From positions 1 through 23,240 of the forward strand of contig CANRHG010000010.1 of assembly GCA_947630385.1 (NCBI GenBank): DNA of 23,240 nucleotides. Direction: 5' to 3'. The notes beneath the pieces were generated by a model. That model did not search any database. It worked only from the letters and a program-made list of their open reading frames with translations, and was not told where the DNA came from. Shown here piece by piece: positions 1-6,733 of the stretch. Numbering within the stretch: position 1 is the first letter of the stretch; every line of letters begins with the position of its first letter. This stretch comes from an uncultured Eubacteriaceae bacterium. Its GTDB lineage: Bacteria; Bacillota; Clostridia; Eubacteriales; Eubacteriaceae. Position numbers and translations under genes: made by a program.

Positions 1-521
1 AGTATGGCCCGTACTTCCAGCGGATAGCTCGTCTTGTAGCTTTGCGGCTCGAGCCCTATAATGAAATAGGCGTACTTTGACTCGCTCCCCTCGGGAAGTT
101 TTATTTTAAAGACCAGGTCATGGACAAAAATCGGACGGAACAGACGCTCCGAGCGCTCCGAAAGATTCTCGACAAATAAGCTCTCCGGTTTTTCTTCGTT
201 TTCGAGCAAGTCAACAATCGTCTCTACCGACTCACTCTCAAAGACCGGAATCGTGTATTTGATGATGTGTGCCAGGATCGTCTTTAGTTGTAGGGCCGTA
301 AAGGCCTCTGGCTCTTTCCTCGTCTTTTGGTTCTTTTCCTCTTCTAGAAAGGCCTCGACGTCGTTTAAACACTGCTCTAGGCTCAGCCCGGGCCGGAAAT
401 AATGGTAAAACACGGCAAACCACGCCTGAAGATTTAAGTCGTCTTCAATTTTCTTTTGTAGTTCCGTCTGATCTTTAAGCAGAGCCTCCAAGATCTTACG
501 GATTTCGTCTTTTTTAGACAA
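1..521 (-). CDS. Rpn/PD-(D/E)XK nuclease family transposase-like protein, 5' part
   Basis: This is a partial gene: the frame is open to the window edge, so only about 173 N-terminal residues are visible. No ATG lies at the 5' end; the chosen start is TTG (519-521), with AGGAG 9 nt upstream and an in-frame TAG just before it. The N-terminal half is charged and helical. Residues about 130-173 contain YFIIGLEPQSYKTSYPLEVR, which resembles the conserved block of Rpn-family recombination-promoting nucleases and PD-(D/E)XK transposase-like proteins, where a GxExQ motif carries catalytic residues. Known members are accessory, often multicopy, DNA endonucleases linked to recombination. Here E-x-Q is kept (LEPQ). 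The downstream part of the catalytic core lies outside the window, so activity cannot be judged. The gene follows the phosphatase/ATPase unit on the same strand after a 335-bp gap and is probably transcribed separately. Confidence 0.6.
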   Translation of the reverse strand, partial: MSKKDEIRKILEALLKDQTELQKKIEDDLNLQAWFAVFYHYFRPGLSLEQCLNDVEAFLEEEKNQKTRKEPEAFTALQLKTILAHIIKYTIPVFESESVETIVDLLENEEKPESLFVENLSERSERLFRPIFVHDLVFKIKLPEGSESKYAYFIIGLEPQSYKTSYPLEVRAI

Positions 522-553
522 AAGTTTGATCTCCTAATTATAAAATTCATCGT

Positions 554-572
554 ATCAGCCGTAGCGGCTGAT
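554..572. repeat. Perfect inverted repeat in the leader of the Rpn-like gene
   Basis: ATCAGCCG and CGGCTGAT form an 8-bp perfect stem around a 3-nt loop, about 30 nt upstream of the TTG start at 521. No T-run follows on either strand, so it is not a standard terminator. It could be a leader hairpin, an operator or a scar of mobile DNA. Confidence 0.5.
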
Positions 573-656
573 TTCAAGCAGGAAGCGGATGGATCATCGA
601 TACTTCCGCAACCGATGTAACTTTATTTTAAGGAGTGAAGTCAAAGATTACTTTAA

Positions 657-788
657 CTATCGACTTGAAATTAACTTAAAGATTACGGCTACGATTAAAA
701 TAATAAGGTAGATCCTGGGTCGGTTATTAGTTCTTTGCGAATTTCTCATAAAACCAAAATAACGAAGCAAATCAATAATTTCGTCCAA
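657..788 (-). CDS. Possible small single-pass membrane peptide (about 43 aa)
   Basis: An open frame on the minus strand runs to TAG at 657-659. From TTG at 786-788 it gives 43 aa, and from ATG at 747-749 it gives 30 aa. The C-terminal part reads RPRIYLIILIVAVIFKLISS, one strongly hydrophobic helix flanked by basic residues, after a polar, basic N-terminal part. That pattern is less likely by chance in an AT-rich gap than a random frame, but no start has a good ribosome-binding site (only GAGAAAGA next to the TTG), and the frame stays open further upstream into the phosphatase gene. It sits 68 nt downstream of that gene on the same strand. No family recognised; it may be spurious. Confidence 0.25.
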   Translation of the reverse strand: MDEIIDLLRYFGFMRNSQRTNNRPRIYLIILIVAVIFKLISSR

Positions 789-856
789 TCTTTCTCGCTT
801 TAATTTTCCCCTATTATTTTTATCATTGATGTCATTTCTCTCAGTGACCCTAAAGA

Positions 857-1762
857 TTATTTGAAACTGCGATTTATAATATGATATAGCGTTTCCTCAT
901 CCGGACCGGCTATTAAAATATCTCCAGAACCGGCTTCGGCCACGATGCAGTCGAGATTTTTATCCAAAACCAAATCCGGATTACCGGTCTTTCGGTATAA
1001 CCAGTTCCCAAGAGCGCAGCCGTGGGAAACCACAACGCTGTCTCCGCTGTAGTTTTTTCCGATATCCCTAATCGCCTCATCTACCCGTTTAAAAAGATCG
1101 TCCGGATCTTCCGTTTCCGGTAAGATCGGAAAATAAAAAACGCTTAACGGGGCGTGTAAAAGCGGCTCTCCGTTAAGAGGGCCTAAGTGAATCTCAGAAA
1201 AGCGTTCGTCGTCTTTATCCGTTAGTAATACCGCTTCTTTTAGTAGATTCTCTCCGGTTCTTCGGGCCCTGATCTGTGGGGAACTGAAAAAATTTACGGT
1301 TTTTCCCTTAAAAAGATAAGCCCGGTCCAAAGCTTGCCTGACTCCATTCTCATTTAAGGGTTCATCGGCTTCCGCGCCCTGTGTCAGTCCCTTTACGTTA
1401 AAATCCGTCTGGCCGTGGCGAAATAAAAAGATGAGCCGGTCGGATTTTAAAGCTCTCTTTAAATCCTCTCCGGTCTCATCCTTTAAATCAAAAATTTCAA
1501 ATTGGTCCCGGCCGTTTCGTTTTTTGGCTCTTAGCGTAACGCTTCTCTTATCTTTTACGGCCGTAATTAGGATCTCTGAACTTAACGTTTTGAGTATTTC
1601 TTCGTCGATCCCGTCAAACCTTAAAACGTTTTCATCGATTTTAAGGTCATTAAACGTTAAAATGACCGGAGCGTTGTCTTTTACACCAAATAAAACCTTT
1701 TGCGGGGCTTCGTTGATGAAGGCACTAATTCGAGTTTGATAAATAGTTTTGAATTTCTTCAT
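857..1762 (-). CDS. Histidine phosphatase family protein with novel N-terminal domain
   Basis: At 301 aa this is about 110 aa longer than its tandem neighbour. The C-terminal part is a histidine phosphatase (phosphoglycerate-mutase-like) domain: RHGQT at 115-119 carries the phospho-accepting His116, followed by SPQIRARRT at 161-169, E190 before the LGPLNG block, and VSHG with the second His247. The family removes phosphate from small metabolites or proteins; no substrate can be read here. Residues 1-108 match no family I recognise: a mixed alpha/beta, charged segment. The start overlaps the upstream phosphatase by 38 nt and has only a weak ribosome-binding site, so translation may depend on coupling or the true start may lie slightly further in. 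The two phosphatases share motif spacing and probably arose by duplication, with the N-terminal domain gained or lost afterwards. Confidence 0.8.
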   Translation of the reverse strand: MKKFKTIYQTRISAFINEAPQKVLFGVKDNAPVILTFNDLKIDENVLRFDGIDEEILKTLSSEILITAVKDKRSVTLRAKKRNGRDQFEIFDLKDETGEDLKRALKSDRLIFLFRHGQTDFNVKGLTQGAEADEPLNENGVRQALDRAYLFKGKTVNFFSSPQIRARRTGENLLKEAVLLTDKDDERFSEIHLGPLNGEPLLHAPLSVFYFPILPETEDPDDLFKRVDEAIRDIGKNYSGDSVVVSHGCALGNWLYRKTGNPDLVLDKNLDCIVAEAGSGDILIAGPDEETLYHIINRSFK

Positions 1763-2294
1763 TTGTCAGGTTAAAATCCACCAAATCCAACGTTTCCGGG
1801 TCAACGGCCACGACTGCGGTGTTGACGAGAGAGAAATCGTCACGGTTAAGTTTATGCCAAACGTACGATCCGATGATCCCGCCGTGGGAAACGACTAAAA
1901 AGTTTTTGCTGCTTTGACTTAGATCCTCTAAAGCCTCCCGTATCCGGATAAAAAGATCCTCCTCGTTCTCTGCCCCATCGATGTCTTCAAAATAAAATTT
2001 CAGTGGGTGTCCGGTCGATTTTGTCCCGTCAATGGGACCAAAATCCCTTTCAATAAAACGGACGTCTTCGACAGGTTCTTCCATCCCACAGGCTTCTGCA
2101 ATGATCTGCGCCGTCTGTTTGGCCCGTTTAAGGGGTGAGGTATAAATCTTATCGAACTTAAAATCTTTAAAAGCCTTTGCCCGGTCTTTGGCCTGTTGAA
2201 TCCCCGTCTCATTTAGCGGAACGTCGGTGTGTTGGCCCTGTATGACGTGATTTTTGTTCCAGTCGGTCTGTCCATGACGTACCAAAAAGATCAT
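1725..2294 (-). CDS. Histidine phosphatase family protein
   Basis: A compact 189-aa histidine phosphatase. LVRHGQTDWN puts the catalytic His at residue 7, SPLKRAKQTA at 53-62 holds the conserved Ser and Arg, E82 lies in the IERDFGPIDG block as the likely acid/base, and VSHGG gives the second His at 137. Length and motifs fit the GpmB/CobC/PhoE type, but none of these specific functions can be assigned. The ATG overlaps the Nnr stop in ATGA (2291-2294), which implies translational coupling. It ends with TAG at 1725-1727, inside the next phosphatase gene. Being in a unit with NAD(P)H-hydrate repair suggests a metabolite-cleanup role; this is inference only. Confidence 0.9.
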   Translation of the reverse strand: MIFLVRHGQTDWNKNHVIQGQHTDVPLNETGIQQAKDRAKAFKDFKFDKIYTSPLKRAKQTAQIIAEACGMEEPVEDVRFIERDFGPIDGTKSTGHPLKFYFEDIDGAENEEDLFIRIREALEDLSQSSKNFLVVSHGGIIGSYVWHKLNRDDFSLVNTAVVAVDPETLDLVDFNLTNEEIQNYLSNSN

Positions 2295-3784
2295 TTTAAA
2301 GCGTACTTAAGGTATTCAATCAGATCCGAAGCGATCAAGGTCGTCGGACCGTACTTATTGACGTAATAATCCCCCGCCAGGCCGTGATAATAAACGGCCG
2401 CTTTTGCGGCTTCAAGCGGGTTTTGAAGTTGGGCTAAAATGCCCGCCGTCATGCCCGCCAAAACGTCGCCGGAACCAGGCGTTGCCATACCAGCGTTTCC
2501 CGTCGTATTAAACCAAATTTCTCCGTTCGGTGAGACGATAAGGGTATGATGGGCTTTTAAAACGACTACGACGTTATAAGTCTGCGAAAAACTCGAGGCG
2601 TAATAAAGGGGATCGGCTTTGAGTTCTTCTAAGGTGATATCTAAAAGCTTGGCGAACTCGCCATGGTGTGGGGTGATGATGACCGGAGCTTTCGCTTTTT
2701 TTAGTCGATTTAAACTGTTACGCATCATCCAAAGACCATCCGCGTCGATAACGATCGGCTCTTCTCTATCGAGTAGATCTTCAATGAGCCCGGAATAGTC
2801 GTTGCTCTTGCCTAGACCCGGTCCGACTAAGATCACGTCGCGTTTTACGTTGTTTAAATTATAGGCCGTTAAAATCCGGTTGTAGCTTTCTACCAAGGCT
2901 TCTAGCGGCATGACCGAGACCGCGGCGGTATAGACCTCGTTAGGAACGTAGTTGGTCACAAGACCCGCCCCGCTTTTTAGAGCACTACTACTGGCAAGAG
3001 CCGCCGCGCCGAGCATCCCTTTGGATCCCGCGATGATCACGACCCTACCGTAATGGTATTTATGGGAATTTTTATATCTGGGATTGGGGAAGATGAGATC
3101 TTCTTCGGTAAGCAGTTTCCGTCTGGGAAGGGTCTCATCGTCTTCTATGCCTATGTCTACGACGTATTTTCTTCCGGTATAGTCCGGTCCGTATTCCAAG
3201 AGCTCGCCGGTTTTTACGAACTGGATGATGATCGTCAAATCGGCGTGGACCGCGACCTGAACGCTACCGTTTACACCGTCGAGGCCGGAAGGAATATCGA
3301 TTGCGATCACTTTGGCCGAACTTTCGTTGATCGCCTCGAACAGCTTCTTATAATAGTCGCTTAAATTGCCCGAGCGAAAGCCCGTGCCGAAAATGGCGTC
3401 GACGATCACGGGAAATTTTGGGATAAGATCCAAATAAACGTCTTCGTTTGCGGCGTAATACAACGGTACTTCGAGTTTTTCCAACTGAAGTAGGTTATTT
3501 AAGCTTTCTTCGGATCCTTTACTTAACAAATTGTCTCTAGAAGAGGTAAATAAAACCGTAACCGGATAACCCGCTTTCTTTAAGAGACGGGCAATGACCT
3601 GCCCGTCTCCGCCATTGTTTCCCGTTCCACAAATCACCAGGACTTCCTGTCCCGGTTCTATGTTCTCTTTGATTATTTCGTAGCATTTTGTGCCGGCTTT
3701 TTCCATGAGCTCAAGCGAAGGAACGCCGCCCTCGATTGTTTTGCGGTCTAATCCCGACATTTCTTTAGGCGTTACGACTCTCAT
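2291..3784 (-). CDS. nnr: Bifunctional NAD(P)H-hydrate repair enzyme Nnr
   Basis: This 497-aa protein has the two-domain layout of bacterial Nnr. The N-terminal epimerase domain (YjeF_N/NnrE, about 1-215) shows CGTGNNGGDG at 52-61 and VDAIFGTGF, and interconverts R- and S-NAD(P)HX. The C-terminal domain (NnrD, about 225-497, ribokinase-like) shows GRVVIIAGSKG, VGPGLG, DADGLW, TPHHGEF and NAGMATPGSGDVLAG, the nucleotide-binding signature of the ADP/ATP-dependent S-NAD(P)H-hydrate dehydratase. Together they repair hydrated, dead-end NADH and NADPH in the cytoplasm. All expected motifs are present and the length is typical. The gene starts 2 nt after the Ca2+-ATPase stop and overlaps the first phosphatase by 4 nt, so it is clearly inside an operon. 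Confidence 0.95.
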   Translation of the reverse strand: MRVVTPKEMSGLDRKTIEGGVPSLELMEKAGTKCYEIIKENIEPGQEVLVICGTGNNGGDGQVIARLLKKAGYPVTVLFTSSRDNLLSKGSEESLNNLLQLEKLEVPLYYAANEDVYLDLIPKFPVIVDAIFGTGFRSGNLSDYYKKLFEAINESSAKVIAIDIPSGLDGVNGSVQVAVHADLTIIIQFVKTGELLEYGPDYTGRKYVVDIGIEDDETLPRRKLLTEEDLIFPNPRYKNSHKYHYGRVVIIAGSKGMLGAAALASSSALKSGAGLVTNYVPNEVYTAAVSVMPLEALVESYNRILTAYNLNNVKRDVILVGPGLGKSNDYSGLIEDLLDREEPIVIDADGLWMMRNSLNRLKKAKAPVIITPHHGEFAKLLDITLEELKADPLYYASSFSQTYNVVVVLKAHHTLIVSPNGEIWFNTTGNAGMATPGSGDVLAGMTAGILAQLQNPLEAAKAAVYYHGLAGDYYVNKYGPTTLIASDLIEYLKYALK

Positions 3785-3786
3785 TT

Positions 3787-6456
3787 TTACACCTCGAAAT
3801 CCAGTTTAAATACTTTCTTCGCCAATTTCCAAAGTTCCACCAGCACTACCGGAAGAGCCGAAGCGCCGAATACGATCAACCACTGGACCCCGGTCAGTCC
3901 GACCGTGTGGAAGATCCCGTGTAGAGGGGTGACCACATCGACTAAAATTTGTAAAATCAGCGAAAGTAAAATCGAACCCCAAAAATATTTGTTCGAAAAC
4001 AGGTACTTACTAAAGACACTGTGTTTACCTACCTTAGCGTTCATCGCCTGGAACAACTGGCTGATCGCCAAAACGGTAAAGGCCATCGTCCGTCCCGTAT
4101 CGAGTCCCCAGGCTCTCCAGCTATAATAAAACGTACACAGCGTGATCAGAGCCAGGATGATGCCTTGGATGATGATCCTAAAGCCCAAACCCCCGGCAAA
4201 AATACTCTCGTTCTGTTTTCTAGGTTTTTCCTTCATCACGTCCGGATCCGTCTTTTCCATGCCGAGCGAAAGCGCCGGCAGTGAATCCGTGATCAGGTTG
4301 ATCCAGAGGATCTGTATCGGAAGAAGCGGTTGCGCCCAACCGAAGAGGGTCGCTAAAAACAAGGTGAGGATTTCGGCGATGTTCGTCGATAGTAAGAAGT
4401 GGATCGCCTTTTTGATGTTTTCGTAAATTCCACGACCTTCTTCAACGGCCGATACGATCGTCGCGAAGTTGTCGTCGGTTAAGATCATCTCACTGGCTTC
4501 TTTGGCCACTTCCGTACCGGTAATTCCCATCGCGCAGCCGATGTCGGCGTGTTTTAGTGCCGGAGCGTCGTTTACGCCATCGCCCGTCATCGAAACGATC
4601 GCGCCTTTCTTCTTCCAGGTATCCACGATCTGGACTTTGTTTTCCGGTGAAACCCGGGCGTAGACGCTGATCTTATCGATCTTGTCTTCGAGTTCTTCAT
4701 CGCTCATGTTGTCGACTTCTACGCCTTCATAAGCCAGATCCCCGTCTTTATAGATCCCGAGTTCTTTGGCAATAGCCTTAGCCGTGTTGACATGATCTCC
4801 CGTGATCATAACGGTCCGGATCCCGGCGTCTTTACATTCCTGTACGGAGTCTTTGACTTCCAGACGCGGTGGATCGATCATCCCGGTCAGACCGCCGAAA
4901 ATAAGGTCTTCCTCCAAAACGTCGTAATCGACTTCCGGAAACTCGTCGTATTCTTTGGCCGCGTAGGCGAGAACGCGGTAAGCCTGGTCCGAAAGTTCGT
5001 TGTTGGTCTTTAAGACGTGATCTTTAACGTGTTCGTTAAATTCTTTGACCGTCCCGTCCCTTCCGTCCAGATACTGGGTACTCTTACCGATTAGCACGTC
5101 CGGGGCGCCTTTGGTGAGCGAAATATATTTGTCGCCTTTTTTATGGACCGTCGTCATAAGCTTGCGGTCCGAGTCAAAGGGGAGTTCTGCTACCCTGGGA
5201 TAGCGGATATTTAAATCCTGTTTGCTGTAGCCGAGCTCGTCTCCGAAATTGATCATCGCGATCTCCGTCGGATCCCCGACTTCGACCAGGCCTTTGTCGT
5301 CGGTTATCACGTTGGCGTCGTTACATAGTAGACCGGTAAAAACGACGACTTTTTCAGGCTCCGTGAAATTGTTATCTAAGACTTCACTACTTTTAATAAT
5401 GCCTTCTTTTTCGTCCGCGTAGACGCGCTCGATCGTCATCTTGTTTTGCGTGAGCGTCCCGGTTTTATCCGAACAGATCACCGAAGCCGCGCCCAGAGTC
5501 TCCACGGCCGGGAGGCTTCGTATGATCGCGTTTTTCTTTACGAGCCGGGTCGTACCCATGGCTAAAACGACGGTGACGATCGCGGGAAGGCCTTCCGGAA
5601 TGGCCGCGACGGCCAAAGAAACGGCCGTTAAAAACAATTCAAACGGATCTCCGCCCCTAAAATAACCGACCGCAAAAATCGTGATACAGGCGACCACGCA
5701 AAAGATCGCCAAAGTCTTACCGAGTTCGGCCAAACGTACCTGAAGCGGCGTTTTCGTGTTCGGCGTCGTTTGGATCAGGCCCGCGATCTGTCCGATCTGC
5801 GTCTTCATCCCGGTATCGGTCACGATAAACTCACCGCGGCCGTTGGTTACGATCGTAGTGGAATACACCATATTCTTACGGTCACCCAAAGGGGTCTTTT
5901 CGTTCGACAAAACCTCGTTGTTTTTTACGACCGCTTCGGATTCACCCGTAAGCGCGGCTTCCTGGATCTGAAGGCTGTTGGCTTCCACGAGCCGCCCGTC
6001 GGCAGGAACAAAATCGCCGGCTTCGAGCAAAACAACATCCCCCGGAACCAGATTAGCCGTTTCAATAACTTCTTGTTTTCCGTTTCGGATGACTTTAGCC
6101 TCGGGGACCGTCATCTTTTTAAGCGCTTCCATCGACTCTTCGGCTTTTCTTTCCTGGACCACACCGATGATCGCGTTGATGACGACGATGATCAAGATCA
6201 AAACGGCGTCTGTGATCTCACCCAAAAAGGCCGAAATAACTGCGGCTACCATGAGCACGATAATCAGTACGTCGGTGAACTGAGAGATGAACATCTCAAA
6301 GATGGATTTTTTCTTCGCTTCTTTTAAGACGTTTGGACCAAAGATCTCCAGTTTCTCTTTAACCTGTTGATTATTTAGCCCCTTATCTCTACTCGTGACG
6401 TATTCTTTTTCGGTCTCATCGATCGACAGTAAAAATGCGTTTTGTTTGTTTTCCAT
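3787..6456 (-). CDS. Calcium-translocating P-type ATPase (PMCA/SERCA-like)
   Basis: An 889-aa P2-type ATPase of full length. Visible in order: an N-terminal cation-ATPase domain, TM segments near 59-77 and 80-100, the actuator TGES at 170-173, TM4 with PEGLP at 287-291, the phosphorylation motif CSDKTGT with Asp330, the nucleotide-binding domain, the hinge TGDGVNDAPAL, and a C-terminal six-helix bundle. Ca2+-ligand candidates are Glu288 in TM4, the N-x-x-E of STNIAEIL in TM5 and NLITDSLP in TM6. The place of the SERCA TM8 glutamate appears to be Gln (QLFQAMNA), as in bacterial one-calcium pumps; this alignment is by eye. It likely exports Ca2+ from the cytoplasm using ATP. GGAG lies 11 nt before the ATG. 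It is the first gene of the unit leading into nnr. Mn2+ or another divalent cation is a possible alternative. Confidence 0.92.
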   Translation of the reverse strand: MENKQNAFLLSIDETEKEYVTSRDKGLNNQQVKEKLEIFGPNVLKEAKKKSIFEMFISQFTDVLIIVLMVAAVISAFLGEITDAVLILIIVVINAIIGVVQERKAEESMEALKKMTVPEAKVIRNGKQEVIETANLVPGDVVLLEAGDFVPADGRLVEANSLQIQEAALTGESEAVVKNNEVLSNEKTPLGDRKNMVYSTTIVTNGRGEFIVTDTGMKTQIGQIAGLIQTTPNTKTPLQVRLAELGKTLAIFCVVACITIFAVGYFRGGDPFELFLTAVSLAVAAIPEGLPAIVTVVLAMGTTRLVKKNAIIRSLPAVETLGAASVICSDKTGTLTQNKMTIERVYADEKEGIIKSSEVLDNNFTEPEKVVVFTGLLCNDANVITDDKGLVEVGDPTEIAMINFGDELGYSKQDLNIRYPRVAELPFDSDRKLMTTVHKKGDKYISLTKGAPDVLIGKSTQYLDGRDGTVKEFNEHVKDHVLKTNNELSDQAYRVLAYAAKEYDEFPEVDYDVLEEDLIFGGLTGMIDPPRLEVKDSVQECKDAGIRTVMITGDHVNTAKAIAKELGIYKDGDLAYEGVEVDNMSDEELEDKIDKISVYARVSPENKVQIVDTWKKKGAIVSMTGDGVNDAPALKHADIGCAMGITGTEVAKEASEMILTDDNFATIVSAVEEGRGIYENIKKAIHFLLSTNIAEILTLFLATLFGWAQPLLPIQILWINLITDSLPALSLGMEKTDPDVMKEKPRKQNESIFAGGLGFRIIIQGIILALITLCTFYYSWRAWGLDTGRTMAFTVLAISQLFQAMNAKVGKHSVFSKYLFSNKYFWGSILLSLILQILVDVVTPLHGIFHTVGLTGVQWLIVFGASALPVVLVELWKLAKKVFKLDFEV

Positions 6457-6645
6457 AAATCAAATTACTCCGCTTTAGTGACTTTTCCTTTCATGGAATC
6501 TCAAAGAAAACCTAAAAGGACATTTTAGTTTCTCTTTAACAAAGTTTTTTATATCCAAGTATTTACCGGTTTCTCACGAGAAAATTGTATAATTTTAAGC
6601 TCGCCAAAGCCAAATTTTTCAAATCCGTTTTTGGGAAATAGAGAT
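6457..6645 (-). promoter_or_regulatory. Upstream region of the Ca2+-ATPase unit
   Basis: This AT-rich stretch must hold the promoter for the ATPase-nnr-phosphatase unit. On the minus strand, TATACA and GATATAAA are -10-like, but neither has a clear TTGACA partner. A perfect inverted repeat TTTCTC-AC-GAGAAA lies at 6570-6583 between them and could be an operator. No yybP-ykoY-like or other riboswitch core was seen. Confidence 0.35.
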
Positions 6646-6680
6646 AAAAAAGGCCTTTGATCGTAATTTAATCAAAGGCT
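6646..6680 (-). terminator. Intrinsic terminator after the helicase gene
   Basis: GCCTTTGAT (6653-6661) and ATCAAAGGC (6671-6679) form a perfect 9-bp stem with a 9-nt loop. Read on the minus strand it is followed by C and six T. It lies about 55 nt past the helicase stop and closes the three-gene cassette. Confidence 0.85.
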
Positions 6681-6733
6681 AAAAATTTTTAAAAAGGTCG
6701 CAGTTAATGCCCAATTGACGTTATTTATCTATT

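Larger units (their letters stand above)
522..856. other. 335-bp gap upstream of the Rpn-like gene
   Basis: The gap holds a possible tiny membrane-peptide ORF (657-788, minus), the inverted repeat at 554-572, and two copies of AAAGATTAC about 35 nt apart (near 644 and 679). I see no convincing sigma-70 promoter, no T-tract terminator after the phosphatase gene ending at 857, and no tRNA or riboswitch. Confidence 0.4.

Noticed and set aside
1431..1739. 102-codon plus-strand frame across the phosphatase gene
   Set aside because: It is antisense to the N-terminal domain of the phosphatase and has no RBS or recognisable motif.
5770..6327. Long plus-strand open frame (185 codons) opposite the Ca2+-ATPase gene
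   Set aside because: It is a mirror of the ATPase coding frame: composition is unnatural (His/Asp/Phe-rich), there is no ribosome-binding site, and the ATPase motifs on the other strand are complete.
6457..6733. Riboswitch (yybP-ykoY type) before the P-type ATPase
   Set aside because: The conserved core and paired arms were not found; only a short palindrome and the terminator of the helicase gene are present.
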